Shown here piece by piece: positions 1 to 8,767 of a stretch of 64,000 nt of DNA. Source of the stretch: JAEZAA01 sp964514485 (lineage in GTDB: Bacteria; Pseudomonadota; Gammaproteobacteria; Pseudomonadales; Oleiphilaceae). The stretch is from NCBI GenBank assembly GCA_964514485.1, contig CAZEWG010000005.1, positions 1 through 64,000 on the forward strand, read 5' to 3'. The notes below the pieces were generated by a model. It saw only the letters and a list, made by a program, of their open reading frames with translations. It searched no databases and was not told the DNA's origin. How positions within the stretch are numbered: position 1 is the first letter of the stretch; every line of letters begins with the position of its first letter. The position numbers and the translations under genes were made by a program.

Positions 1-7
1 AAGAAGT

Positions 8-36
8 AAAAAGGCGCCAAGTTCTGGCGCCTTTTT
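8..36. terminator. Bidirectional intrinsic terminator
   Basis: A perfect 12-bp stem (8-19 with 25-36) encloses a 5-nt loop. The core is GGCGCC, flanked by A-run and T-run, so it can end transcription on either strand. It lies just beyond the stop codon of the minus-strand pilU-like gene and also ends whatever runs in from the left. Confidence 0.85.
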
Positions 37-56
37 TGGTAGAGGAAGTGAATAGG

Positions 57-1196
57 TTAGCTCTCGGGCTCTTCCGGCTCATCCTCTTCCAGGCTCAGGG
101 ACAGCTTGCTGCTCAGGCCACCGCTTCGGCCCGGAGCGCTGCCGGCCAGTTTGAGCTTGAGGCGCAGGTTGTTGGCGGAGTCGGCGTTTTTAAGAGCTTC
201 CTCTTCGGTAATTTTGCCTTCCTGAACCAGGTTGAACAGGGCCTGATCAAAGGTCTGCATGCCGAGCGCCGTGGATTTTTCCATGATTTCCTTGATGCCA
301 TCGACCTCTCCCCGCTGGATGAGTTCGCTGACCGTAGGGGTGCCCAGCAGGATTTCGATGGCGGCGCAGCGCTTGCCATCGACCGTCGGAATCAGACGCT
401 GGGACACGAAGGCCCGCAGGTTGAGCGACAGGTCCATCAGCAACTGCGGGCGGCGTTCTTCCGGGAAGAAGTTAATGATCCGGTCCAGGGCCTGGTTGGC
501 GTTGTTGGCGTGCAGGGTGGAAATACAGAGGTGTCCGGTTTCCGCGAATGCCAGGGCGTGTTCCATGGTTTCCCGGTCCCGGATCTCACCGATCAGGATC
601 ACGTCCGGTGCCTGGCGCAGGGTGTTTTTCAGGGCGTTCTGGAAGCTGCGGGTATCCATGCCCACTTCACGCTGGTTGACGATACAGCGCTTGTGGCGGT
701 GAATGAACTCCACCGGGTCTTCGATGGTGATGATGTGCCCGCTGCTGTTGGTGTTGCGGTGATCGATCAGCGCCGCCAGGGAGGTGGATTTTCCGGAGCC
801 AGTGGCGCCCACGAACAGCACCAGGCCCCGTTTGGCCATGATCACATCCTTGAGAATCTGGGGCAGGCCGAGGCTGTCGGCGCTGGGAATCTCGGTGACG
901 ATGTTCCGGGCAACAATGGACACTTCGTTGCGCTGGCGGAAGATATTGATCCGGAATCGACCCACCTGGGGAATGGTGTAGGCCAGGTTCATTTCCAGAT
1001 CCTTTTCGAAATCGATCTTCTGCTGATCGTCCATGATGGCGTAGGCAATTTCCTTGATCTCACCGGGCTTCATGGGCGTTTGGCTGATGGGTTTCAAGGC
1101 GCCGTGAAACTTGGCGCAGGGTGGCGCGCCCGTGCTCAGGTACAGGTCGGAGCCATGGTTACTGGCAAGAATCTTCAGATAGTTATCGAAATCCAT
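57..1196 (-). CDS. pilU: PilU-type type IV pilus retraction ATPase
   Basis: Hexameric AAA+-like motor ATPase of the PilT/PilU family, which works at the inner-membrane base of type IV pili and supports retraction and twitching. Walker A GATGSGKST is at residues 130-138, the Asp box ITIEDPVEF at about 157-165, Walker B LIGEIRDRE at 201-209 and the His box ending STLHAN at about 216-232. I start at the ATG at 1196 (379 aa), which matches the PilU length of about 380. An upstream extension to 1268 adds residues with no family resemblance. The acidic C-terminal tail (EEDEPEEPES) also favours PilU over the shorter PilT. No pilT lies upstream; the gene stands alone behind an acyl-CoA dehydrogenase gene and ends at a strong terminator. 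Confidence 0.9.
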   Translation of the reverse strand: MDFDNYLKILASNHGSDLYLSTGAPPCAKFHGALKPISQTPMKPGEIKEIAYAIMDDQQKIDFEKDLEMNLAYTIPQVGRFRINIFRQRNEVSIVARNIVTEIPSADSLGLPQILKDVIMAKRGLVLFVGATGSGKSTSLAALIDHRNTNSSGHIITIEDPVEFIHRHKRCIVNQREVGMDTRSFQNALKNTLRQAPDVILIGEIRDRETMEHALAFAETGHLCISTLHANNANQALDRIINFFPEERRPQLLMDLSLNLRAFVSQRLIPTVDGKRCAAIEILLGTPTVSELIQRGEVDGIKEIMEKSTALGMQTFDQALFNLVQEGKITEEEALKNADSANNLRLKLKLAGSAPGRSGGLSSKLSLSLEEDEPEEPES

Positions 1197-1344
1197 TGGA
1201 ATACTCTGACTGCAAGCTATCGAATAGGAACCTGTTTCAGCAGAAACCCGCGCCCTTTGGGCAGGCATCTGGTGGAACAGGTTTTCAGGGATACCAGAAG
1301 GTTTAGCTCAAACCCGGTGGTCCTGCCACCATCGAGGCGGCTAA

Positions 1345-1527
1345 CAGAGCTTTTGCAGGGGCTTTGGGGTCTTAATCTACGGAATCCAGGATCTTGTGAC
1401 GCTCCGGAATACAGGAGCTGCTGTCTCCGGTTTTGTGGCCGTGCAGTTTCTGGAGGAGCCGAAGGGGCATACGGCAGAAGTGCGGGAAGATGGCAGTGTG
1501 CAACTGATTGAGGTGGGGAAGGCGTGA
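1345..1527 (+). other. Coding-like fragment without a clear start
   Basis: Between the pilU-like gene and the acyl-CoA dehydrogenase gene, one plus-strand frame reads a protein-like stretch from just after a stop at 1342-1344 to a TGA at 1525-1527. It includes FVAVQFLEEPKGHTAEV and ends SVQLIEVGKA. The only candidate start is a GTG at 1396, preceded by AGGA, which would give a 43-aa peptide. I do not recognise it. It may be the 3' remnant of a lost gene or chance. The rest of 1197-1571 shows nothing else I can name. Confidence 0.25.
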
Positions 1528-1571
1528 AAACCGCTCGGGTCTGAAAAGGTTCGGGGGTGCGGGGGCGCCAT

Positions 1572-1602
1572 TGAAAAATGGGGCAGACTAAAAGCCTGCC
1601 CC
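1572..1602 (-). terminator. Intrinsic terminator of the acyl-CoA dehydrogenase gene
   Basis: GGGGCAG (1580-1586) pairs with CTGCCCC (1596-1602). On the minus strand the hairpin is followed by ATTTTTC. It starts 8 nt after the stop codon of the minus-strand acyl-CoA dehydrogenase gene. Confidence 0.75.
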
Positions 1603-1609
1603 GTCTGGC

Positions 1610-3427
1610 TTATTCGAAAGCGAATTGCTCGTTCTCCAACTGCATCAGACTGCGGGTTGGAGAGAGCATGCTGGTCGCGTGGGCCTGAGCACGTGGCAGC
1701 ATCCGCTCGAAGTAGAACTCTGCCGTGGCCAGCTTGGCTTGGTAGAATTCCGCCGATTCTTGTCCTCCCTGGACAAGTTTCTCCTGGGCAACGACGGCCA
1801 TGCGCATCCACATGTAAGCCATGAACACGAAACCGCTGTACATCAGGAAGTCGTAACTGGCGGCACTGACGATATCGCGATCCTTACGGGCGATCATGCC
1901 GATACGCACGGTGAGGTAGTTCCACTGTGCAGCCAGTTTTAAAAGTTCCAGGGCATAAGGACGGATGTTTTTGTCCATCACGTACTTGCGGGCGTAGTTG
2001 GCGACCTTCAGGGTGAAGTCGCGTACTGCCTTGCCCTGGCTTAACAGCAGGACCTTACGGCCCAGCAGGTCCAGCGCCTGGATGCCGGTGGTGCCCTCAT
2101 AGAGAGTGGAGATCTTGGCATCCCGGACAATCTGCTCCATGCCGTGCTCGCGGATGAAGCCGTGACCCCCGAACACCTGCACGCCCAGGTTGGCGGCTTC
2201 ATAGCCCATCTCGGTGAGGAAGCCTTTGAGGATCGGGGTCAAAAAGCCCAGACGGTCGTCCGCCTGTTCGGCTTTCTTTTCATCGTTTTCCAGGTAGCCG
2301 CATACCAGGTGGTCGGCAATCTGGGCGGCGTAGTACAGCATGGCACGACCACCTTCCGCGACCGCTTTCTGGGTCAGCAGCATGCGGCGTACATCGGCGT
2401 GGTGGATGATGGCGTCGGCCACTTGATCCGGCTCTTTTTTGCCCGACAGCGCGCGCATGGAGCGGCGGTCCTTGGCATAGGCCAGCGCGCCCTGATAGGA
2501 GCGCTCGGCGGAGCCCACACCTTGAAGCGCGGTTCCGATCCGGGCGGTGTTCATAAAGGTGAACATGCACTCCAGCCCTTTGTTGGGCGGGCCGATCAGA
2601 AAGCCGGTGGCTTCTTCAAAGTTCATCACGCAGGTTGCGGAGGCCTTGATGCCCATTTTGTGTTCCAGGGCGCTGCACACCACACCGTTTGCCTCACCGA
2701 CACCGCCCTGCTCGTTAGGCAGGAATTTGGGGACGATGAACAGGGAGATGCCTTTGGTGCCCTTGGGAGCATCCGGCAGGCGGGCCAGCACGATATGCAC
2801 GATGTTTTCGGTCAGGTCGTGGTCGCCGGAGGAAATAAAGATCTTGGTTCCGGTGATTTTATAGGAACCATCGGCTTGGGGGATGGCACGGGTTTTGACC
2901 TGGCCCAGGTCGGTGCCGCACTGGGGCTCGGTCAAGCACATGGTGCCGGCCCAGCGGCCTTCGGTCAGGGGAACCAGGTATGCCTGTTTCTGCTCTTCGC
3001 TGCCGTGCAGCAGGATGGTGTTCATGGCGCCCAGGGACAGACCCGGATACATGCCAAACGACCAGTCCGCGGTGCCCAGCATTTCCTGTTTGAACAAACC
3101 CAGGGAGGCAGGCAGGCCCTGACCGCCATACTCTTCCGGGTGAGAAAGCCCCTGCCAGCCACCTGCGGCGTATTGGGCATAGGCTTCTTTGTAACCACTG
3201 GGGGTTTTGACCTGGCCCTGTTCCAGGCGGCAGCCTTCTTCATCGGCCTTGTGATACAGAGGCGCGATGACGTCTTCGCAAAGCTTGGCACACTCGGACA
3301 GGATGGCATCCACGACATCGGGCGTTGCATTGGCCCCGGTGCTCAGGGTTTTGTAATGAGCCTCGTAGTCGAACACCTCGTTGAGAAGGAACTTCATGTC
3401 GCGTAAGGGCGCTTTGTATACCGGCAT
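1610..3427 (-). CDS. Acyl-CoA dehydrogenase, large (~600 aa) FadE/DmdC-like class
   Basis: FAD-dependent acyl-CoA dehydrogenase introducing the alpha-beta double bond in acyl-CoA oxidation. It belongs to the ~600-residue bacterial subfamily that carries an extra C-terminal domain beyond the usual ~380-residue core. Visible signatures are TEPQCGTDL at 166-174 (flavin/substrate loop), GGHGF at 420-424 and the active-site segment YEGTTGIQ at 443-450. Start chosen at the ATG at 3427 (605 aa) because GAGG lies 7 nt upstream; a GTG two codons earlier (3433) is the alternative. Members of this subfamily act on straight-chain acyl-CoAs or on methylmercaptopropionyl-CoA; the substrate here cannot be told from sequence. 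It is a single-gene unit with its own terminator. Confidence 0.9.
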   Translation of the reverse strand: MPVYKAPLRDMKFLLNEVFDYEAHYKTLSTGANATPDVVDAILSECAKLCEDVIAPLYHKADEEGCRLEQGQVKTPSGYKEAYAQYAAGGWQGLSHPEEYGGQGLPASLGLFKQEMLGTADWSFGMYPGLSLGAMNTILLHGSEEQKQAYLVPLTEGRWAGTMCLTEPQCGTDLGQVKTRAIPQADGSYKITGTKIFISSGDHDLTENIVHIVLARLPDAPKGTKGISLFIVPKFLPNEQGGVGEANGVVCSALEHKMGIKASATCVMNFEEATGFLIGPPNKGLECMFTFMNTARIGTALQGVGSAERSYQGALAYAKDRRSMRALSGKKEPDQVADAIIHHADVRRMLLTQKAVAEGGRAMLYYAAQIADHLVCGYLENDEKKAEQADDRLGFLTPILKGFLTEMGYEAANLGVQVFGGHGFIREHGMEQIVRDAKISTLYEGTTGIQALDLLGRKVLLLSQGKAVRDFTLKVANYARKYVMDKNIRPYALELLKLAAQWNYLTVRIGMIARKDRDIVSAASYDFLMYSGFVFMAYMWMRMAVVAQEKLVQGGQESAEFYQAKLATAEFYFERMLPRAQAHATSMLSPTRSLMQLENEQFAFE

Positions 3428-3714
3428 TGGCACACCTCGTTAGTTGCTAGTAGGACCTTGTTGTTCGAATCGTTCTTCCTGAAGGTGGCGTATGTTAAGG
3501 GGGCCGGGTTCCAGACGCATTGACGGTGCCGGCAGAGCGGTCCGTCATTTAGGACAATTGGCCGAATTGACGGAAATTGATTGTAGCCGGTAGTCGAGGA
3601 TCAGAGGCTGGCAGGGTTCAAGCTGACGGTTAGGCGCGTTCCGTAAGTTTGAAACAAGCACTCATCGAGCCTTTCATGAAGGAAAGCGGTGGGGAATGCA
3701 CCAGGAGGAATCCC

Positions 3715-4284
3715 ATGAGAGAGCGAGATTACACTGACCGGGAACTAAGGGAGGGAAAGCGTTCTGCCCGAAGGGATCGTCCGGATAAGGACCGGCCCGT
3801 CAGTTATGGCGACCGTCGGCCGGAAGATGACCCGTTGGGCTGGGCGAAGTTGGAGTCTTACCGGCAAAACTACTGGGCCAGCAATGGGCAGGACCAGTCT
3901 CTGCCCCAGGTGCGTACCGCCACGCCGGACTCCTGGGATCGTGACGAGCATCATCAGGCCGTGACTCGCGCCTTGCGCACTAACAATCCGGATTACGATG
4001 TCTATGGTGACCAGAGCTATGAATCGCCCTTTGGCGACCAGCGGGGCCGAGGGCCGCGCAACTATCAGCCCTCCGACGAGCGGATACGGGAAATGCTCAG
4101 TGAGCGCTTGATGGAAGACCCCCATATCGATGCCAGCGATATCGAGCTGGAGGTTCGGGAGGGGGTGGTACGCCTGTCAGGGAGTGTCTGGAGCCGGCCC
4201 ATGAAGCACCGCACGGAAGATCTTGCCGCGGAATGTCCCGGGGTGCGGGATGTGGACAACCGGTTGAGAGTCACTCCCCAATAG
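3715..4284 (+). CDS. BON-domain protein with charged N-terminal region
   Basis: 189-aa protein. The first ~115 residues are strongly hydrophilic and rich in Arg, Asp, Gln and Tyr. The last ~70 (from about residue 120) form a BON domain: an amphipathic helix, then LEVREGVVRLSGSV and a final segment ending VDNRLRV. BON domains occur in envelope or stress proteins such as OsmY and are thought to bind lipid surfaces. No signal peptide is visible with the chosen start. I use the ATG at 3715 because AGGAGG sits 7 nt upstream; an earlier in-frame start at 3649 lacks such a site. The gene ends 10 bp from the convergent exporter gene. Function is inferred from the domain only. Confidence 0.85.
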   Translation: MRERDYTDRELREGKRSARRDRPDKDRPVSYGDRRPEDDPLGWAKLESYRQNYWASNGQDQSLPQVRTATPDSWDRDEHHQAVTRALRTNNPDYDVYGDQSYESPFGDQRGRGPRNYQPSDERIREMLSERLMEDPHIDASDIELEVREGVVRLSGSVWSRPMKHRTEDLAAECPGVRDVDNRLRVTPQ

Positions 4285-4294
4285 CGCCTCCCTT

Positions 4295-5191
4295 TCAAGC
4301 GCGGGCCAGGAGCGACCTGAGCAGGCGTCGGATCCAGGTCCAGCGGTTGACGGCCAGCGCCAGAAAAATCAGGCTGCAACCCAGAAACTGGATACCACTC
4401 ATGGTTTCCCTGAACCAATAGGCGGCTAGCAGGGCGGTCCAGACCGGTTCCAGCATCATGATCACGGCGGCATGGCTGGGGGAAGTCAGGCTCTGGCCAT
4501 GGATCTGCAGAAAAAAGCGCAGGCAGGTGGCAATCAGGATACTAGCGGCCAACCAGCCCAGCACCGGGGTGCTGATTGTCTGGGGCCAGGGCTCCAGCAG
4601 GGCGGAGACCGGTAACAGCACCACGCCGACCACCATTAGCTGGATCGAGCTCAGAGCGATGGTCGGAATACGGTTCGCCACCCGAGAGTTGATGTTGAAC
4701 ATAAAGGCGAAAAAGAAGGCGGAGGTGAGAAAGAACAACTGCCCCGGTTCCGCGCGAAAGCCATGATTGAGGGAAAGGCAGGCAAACCCGGCCACGGCGA
4801 TGGGCAGCGCCACCCAAGTGGTGGCGGGTGGCTGATCCTTGAACAGGAATTTGGCGATGATGGGGACGATCACCACGCCCAGGCTGGTGATAAAGGCTCC
4901 TTCACCCAAATGGTTGCCGTGGTGGAGCCCCAGAATCCAGAATCCCATGGACACGGCAAACAGGACGCCGATGCCGAGCACCTGTTTAAAGGCGGTGGCA
5001 CTCATGACCCGCAACGAGCGCCAGCCAATCAGGGCGAGCAGCACACCCGCCAGGAAAAAGCGCACCCCGATAAACAACAGGGGCGGCATCTCCGCCAGTG
5101 CTTCTTTGGAGAAAATCCAGCCGGCGGCCGCGGCCAGGGTTACGCCGAGCAGGACCAGGTCGGCACGAAGGGAGTGTTCGGTAGACAACAT
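4295..5191 (-). CDS. EamA/DMT-family transporter
   Basis: 298-aa inner-membrane protein with about ten hydrophobic segments arranged as two repeats of five, the pattern of the drug/metabolite transporter (EamA, RhaT-like) superfamily. The second repeat contains MMLEPVWTALLAAYWFRE, typical of EamA domains. These proteins usually export small metabolites or amino acids; the substrate is not predictable. It is last in a minus-strand series with the DUF4442 and TetR genes, separated from the former by about 100 bp, so co-transcription is possible but not shown. Confidence 0.85.
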   Translation of the reverse strand: MLSTEHSLRADLVLLGVTLAAAAGWIFSKEALAEMPPLLFIGVRFFLAGVLLALIGWRSLRVMSATAFKQVLGIGVLFAVSMGFWILGLHHGNHLGEGAFITSLGVVIVPIIAKFLFKDQPPATTWVALPIAVAGFACLSLNHGFRAEPGQLFFLTSAFFFAFMFNINSRVANRIPTIALSSIQLMVVGVVLLPVSALLEPWPQTISTPVLGWLAASILIATCLRFFLQIHGQSLTSPSHAAVIMMLEPVWTALLAAYWFRETMSGIQFLGCSLIFLALAVNRWTWIRRLLRSLLARA

Positions 5192-5295
5192 AAAATACCA
5201 GACTCATAAAATGGTTGGCCCAAGCGGTTCCCTTCGCATCCGCCTCCTCGGGGTTGGCCAAACCGGGATGAAACTAATGCTTAACTCTGCACACC

Positions 5296-5850
5296 TTACT
5301 CCGCGCCACAATGCCAGCCTTGGGGGCGAACCTGATAGCGGGCAAAGGAGCGAGCCACCAACTCGCCGGTGCTATCCCTCAGCTCACCTTCCAGCTCAAA
5401 ATGGGCTTTGCCCCGTTGTCTGATCTCATCCCGGATCAAATCAACCGTCTCGGGCGGCAGCCGAAATTCCACGGTCACATCGGACGGGGCCGTCCGGAGG
5501 TAGGTCATATTGAGTTCCCGCAGAATGGGCACGTAATCGGTGCCGAACTCCAGCAAGGATAAGACACCACCGGGTATTTCCGCTAGTACAAACATGGCAC
5601 CCGCATACATGGTGCCAAAGTGATTGGTGTTGCCTTTCAGCGCGACGGAGGCTTTCACATAGCCGGGCCCGGTGGCCACTATCTGAAAACCGTTGCGGGA
5701 GGTAAACGGAATGGCATGGGCGATAAAACGGTTCAGAAGGCGATAGCCACCCCGGCGCTTGAGGGACTGCAGCAAACCACCAGCGGGCTCGGCATTGAGG
5801 CTGCGAAAAAAGCGTTGGCTGGTTTCCAGCAAGGGTTTCATCAATTCCAT
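5296..5850 (-). CDS. DUF4442 hotdog-fold thioesterase-like protein
   Basis: 184-aa protein of the DUF4442 family, a hotdog-fold group related to acyl-CoA thioesterases. The recognisable core is the NHFGTMYAGAMFVLAE segment around residues 75-90, where hotdog thioesterases place the central helix, followed by the beta-strands that close the fold. The start is supported by GGAG 7 nt upstream. Its place beside a TetR regulator, an alpha/beta hydrolase and an SDR suggests lipid or ester metabolism, but no substrate can be named. Confidence 0.8.
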   Translation of the reverse strand: MELMKPLLETSQRFFRSLNAEPAGGLLQSLKRRGGYRLLNRFIAHAIPFTSRNGFQIVATGPGYVKASVALKGNTNHFGTMYAGAMFVLAEIPGGVLSLLEFGTDYVPILRELNMTYLRTAPSDVTVEFRLPPETVDLIRDEIRQRGKAHFELEGELRDSTGELVARSFARYQVRPQGWHCGAE

Positions 5851-5925
5851 GTGGGGTCTCCAGGGTCGTGGCCGGATGTGAGTCTACAGCCTGAGTTCAC
5901 ATTAACCGGTCGCCCCATGCTCCGT

Positions 5926-6597
5926 CTAGGGATTGCGTGGAATGTTGGGGAGCGGGGAGGTGGTGAGGTCGAGAGCGTTGCGGCAGATCTGCAGGGCGGT
6001 TTCCACCACTTGCTCCAGCGGCTCGGCATAGCCGCTCATGGTCCAGCGCAGGGCGATATGATGGGTGGCGCCAATCAGGCCCGTGGTGAGCAGACGAGGG
6101 CTGATCCCCTGGCGCAATAGAGCGGGGTAACGGGTTTCCAGAATTCCCTGGAGGAGATCAGACAGCTCATCCATAAAGTGTCGGGCCAGCAGTTCGGTTT
6201 GCTGGCTGACGCTGAACACTTCGATCAGCAGAATGCGTGCCACGCGGGGATCGTTGCGCATGATGTGGAAGTAAGCCCCGAGGGAAGAGCGGATCATCGC
6301 CTCGGGTTCGGGCTCCGCACTCATCATGGCAGTGATGATCTGTTGCCTCAGCTCCTCGCTCAATTGCTTGGCCACTGCAACAAACAGGGCTTCCATGCCC
6401 TCAAAGGCCTGATAGAAATAACGTTGGGTCAGCCCCGCTTCGGCGCACAGACGACGGGTTGTGGTGGCGCTATAACCCAGGCTGCCAAAGGTTTCCAGGC
6501 CCGCTTCCAGAAAGCGCCGCTGGCGTTCGTCACGACGCTCCTGATCACTCAGGCCGCCATAACGGCGAGGTGCGGGACGCTGGGCGGGCGCAGTCAT
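5926..6597 (-). CDS. TetR-family transcriptional regulator
   Basis: 223-aa one-component regulator. The N-terminal TetR DNA-binding domain covers about residues 20-70, with the helix-turn-helix at 45-64 (TTTRRLCAEAGLTQRYFYQAF). The remaining ~150 residues form the ligand/dimer domain, which is not diagnostic. It starts 10 bp after the alpha/beta hydrolase gene, so it very likely belongs to the SDR–hydrolase–TetR transcription unit and may autoregulate it. A repeated, partly palindromic motif in the promoter of that unit (8505-8540) is a candidate operator. Confidence 0.9.
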   Translation of the reverse strand: MTAPAQRPAPRRYGGLSDQERRDERQRRFLEAGLETFGSLGYSATTTRRLCAEAGLTQRYFYQAFEGMEALFVAVAKQLSEELRQQIITAMMSAEPEPEAMIRSSLGAYFHIMRNDPRVARILLIEVFSVSQQTELLARHFMDELSDLLQGILETRYPALLRQGISPRLLTTGLIGATHHIALRWTMSGYAEPLEQVVETALQICRNALDLTTSPLPNIPRNP

Positions 6598-6607
6598 GGT
6601 GAGTGGG

Positions 6608-7528
6608 CTAGCTGACAGTGCGGATGTGTTCGAGGATGGCTTCAGCCATCAGCGGCCAGGGCGCCATGTCGTGGCCCATGCCCTCGATGATTTTGAGCTT
6701 GGCGCCGGGAATCTTGGCGGCGGTGTCCCGGCCCGCGGCGACGGGAACCAACGGGTCTTTATCCCCGTGAATGACCAACGTCGGTGCCTTGATATGGGCC
6801 ATATCCCGAGTGCGGTCGCCGGTCGCCATAATGGCCGCGAGTTGGCGGATAATGCCACGGGCACAGCGGGAACGGCGTAGGGCGCGCTCAATATGGGAGC
6901 GCAGCACCTGTTCTTCGTACTTAAAGGCGGGGCTGCCAAACACGCCGAACACTTTGACCTGGTGATCAATCAGGGACTGCAGATCATTCTTCCGGGGCTT
7001 GCTGAGCAGGGCGAGGGTGGCCTCCAGCGTCGGGCCGGGCAGGCTGCGGGCGCCCGTGGTGGACATAATGGAGGTCAGCGACAGCACCCGGTCCGGGTGA
7101 CGGGCCGCCAGGGTCTGGCCGATCATGCCGCCCATGGAAACGCCCACCACGTGGGCCCGAAAGATGCCGAGGGCGTCGAGCAGGCTGGCGGTGTCCTCGG
7201 CCATGTCATACAGGCTGTAACCCGCAACCACCGGCAGTCCGATCCGGTAGCGGAGGGCATTGAGCAACATATTGGGCACCGGGGCGCTGTCCACCTTGGT
7301 GGAGAGGCCGCAATCCCGGTTATCAAACCGCACCACCCGATAGCCCTGGTCAACCAGGGTGTGGCAGAACTCATCCGGCCAGGCGATCAGCTGCATCCCC
7401 AGCCCCATAATCAGTAAAACCGTGGGATTGGCAGGGTCTCCCCAGGACTCATAGGCCAGTTGCAGGCCATTGGCATAGGCCAGTGAGGAGGTAAAGTTGG
7501 TGGGGGTAATGGGATTTTCAGCGGACAT
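6608..7528 (-). CDS. Alpha/beta hydrolase
   Basis: 306-aa alpha/beta-hydrolase-fold enzyme. The nucleophile elbow is GVSMGG at 129-134 (Ser131). The acid is in HGDKDPLVP (Asp255 or Asp257) and the catalytic His is in GMGHDMAP (His285); the oxyanion segment is MGLGMQ near 41-46. Start chosen at the ATG at 7528, with AGG 7 nt upstream; a longer reading to 7594 lacks resemblance. Members include esterases, lipases and haloperoxidase-like hydrolases. It sits between the SDR gene (84 bp upstream) and the TetR gene (10 bp downstream), consistent with a small regulated lipid or ester catabolic operon. Confidence 0.88.
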   Translation of the reverse strand: MSAENPITPTNFTSSLAYANGLQLAYESWGDPANPTVLLIMGLGMQLIAWPDEFCHTLVDQGYRVVRFDNRDCGLSTKVDSAPVPNMLLNALRYRIGLPVVAGYSLYDMAEDTASLLDALGIFRAHVVGVSMGGMIGQTLAARHPDRVLSLTSIMSTTGARSLPGPTLEATLALLSKPRKNDLQSLIDHQVKVFGVFGSPAFKYEEQVLRSHIERALRRSRCARGIIRQLAAIMATGDRTRDMAHIKAPTLVIHGDKDPLVPVAAGRDTAAKIPGAKLKIIEGMGHDMAPWPLMAEAILEHIRTVS

Positions 7529-7612
7529 GGTAAAGCCTGTGTCAGTGATGTTGCAGGTGGAGCCCGAAAGGGTGCGGCCGATCAGAAGCCGCATCCCAAA
7601 TCTGAAGCGTCG

Positions 7613-8446
7613 TTACATGACCCGGCGGGAAAAAGTCGTGACCAGCCGCTGATAGGTGGTGGGCAGCAGGCGTTGGACCAGATCCAGCAGGCGGGCGTCG
7701 TTGCCGACCAGCACCCGGCGCTCGTTTTTCTGAACCGCTTTCAGAATGATGTCGGCGGCTTTTTCCGGCGGCATGCTCAGCATCTTTTCAAAAGAGCGGC
7801 GGCTGCGCTCAAGGTCTTTGACGCCCAGAGAAGTCATGCTGTCATGAACCCGGGCATCGCGGGCAATGTTGGTGCGGATGCCGCCGGGGTGCACGCTGGT
7901 GGCGCTGACCGGGGCGCCACTCAATTCCAGTTCCTGGCGCAGGGCCTCCGTATAGCCGCGCACCGCAAACTTGCTGGCGTTATAGGTGCTTTGGGCGGGA
8001 ATACTGATCAGGCCAAACAGGCTGGAGACATTGATTACATGGCCTTCGCCGGATGCCTTGAGGTGGGGCAGGAAGGCCTTGGTGCCATGGACCACGCCCC
8101 AGAAGTTAATGCCCATGATCCACTCGAAGTCCTGATAGTCAGTCCCTTCCACGGAAGCACTGTGGGCAACGCCGGCATTGTTGAAGATCATGTTGCACTT
8201 GCCATGGTCCTTGACCACTTGATCGGCCCAGGCATGGACGGCCTCCCGGTCAGAGACATCAACTTTGGCGGTCGTGACTTTGACGCCGAAGGCTTGGGCC
8301 TGCTTTGCCGTTTCCTTGAGTCCGGTTTCGTTGACGTCACTCAGGGCCAGATGGCAATGGCGCTTGGCCAGGGCCAGGGCTAAAGCGCGGCCGATGCCGG
8401 AGCCCGCTCCTGTGATGGCGGCAACTTTGTCGGTGAATGATTTCAT
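7613..8446 (-). CDS. Short-chain dehydrogenase/reductase
   Basis: 277-aa classical SDR using NAD(P)H. The cofactor motif TGAGSGIG is at 12-19, NNAG at 89-92, and the catalytic residues are Ser142 and the Tyr155-x3-Lys159 pair (YNASK). The C-terminus (AADIILKAVQKNERRVLVG onward) resembles acyl- or steroid-type SDRs of actinobacterial and marine gammaproteobacterial lipid clusters. It is first in a minus-strand unit followed by the hydrolase and TetR genes; its upstream region carries the repeated TGATGTCA motif. Confidence 0.9.
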   Translation of the reverse strand: MKSFTDKVAAITGAGSGIGRALALALAKRHCHLALSDVNETGLKETAKQAQAFGVKVTTAKVDVSDREAVHAWADQVVKDHGKCNMIFNNAGVAHSASVEGTDYQDFEWIMGINFWGVVHGTKAFLPHLKASGEGHVINVSSLFGLISIPAQSTYNASKFAVRGYTEALRQELELSGAPVSATSVHPGGIRTNIARDARVHDSMTSLGVKDLERSRRSFEKMLSMPPEKAADIILKAVQKNERRVLVGNDARLLDLVQRLLPTTYQRLVTTFSRRVM

Positions 8447-8504
8447 GGTGGTTTCCCTCGGTTGTTATTGGCGTGCAGGCTAGTCCTGTCGATGTGAAAT
8501 CAAG

Positions 8505-8540
8505 TGATGTCACTATGTAATTGACATTGGCTGATGTCAA
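8505..8540. promoter_or_regulatory. Candidate TetR-type operator upstream of the SDR gene
   Basis: TGATGTCA occurs at 8505-8512 and again at 8532-8539. The second copy is the right arm of an inverted repeat, TTGACAT (8521-8527) and ATGTCAA (8534-8540), with a 6-nt spacer. The site lies about 60-95 nt upstream of the SDR start. This is the usual place and size for a TetR-family operator, and a TetR gene is in the same unit. The rest of the 8447-8767 intergenic stretch shows no other clear element. Confidence 0.45.
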
Positions 8541-8767
8541 GATGGTTGTGGCTCAGGGTGACTGTTTTTGCGACCGGATAGGCTTTACCAGTGGAGACGG
8601 GGTTTGGTCTGCAAGGTGGCTTCAGAAAATGGCTGCTTGGGTAGCTGGTGACAACTCGATAATGAGGCTGGGCCACCCTAGCATAGGAAAGAACGACCCT
8701 TTCCAGGTCGAGGTGATTCTGATCGGGTGCTGTTGCCCGATCTCGGTTTATTCAAAGGAGAGTCCCC

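Noticed and set aside
36..1511. Long plus-strand open frame (491 codons) across the pilU region
   Set aside because: It is antisense to pilU, whose frame carries all Walker, Asp and His boxes. The plus-strand translation has no recognisable motif and is a by-product of high GC.
2144..3406. Plus-strand 420-codon open frame
   Set aside because: Antisense to the acyl-CoA dehydrogenase gene. The composition is rich in Gly, His and Gln, as expected for a shadow frame, with no motif.
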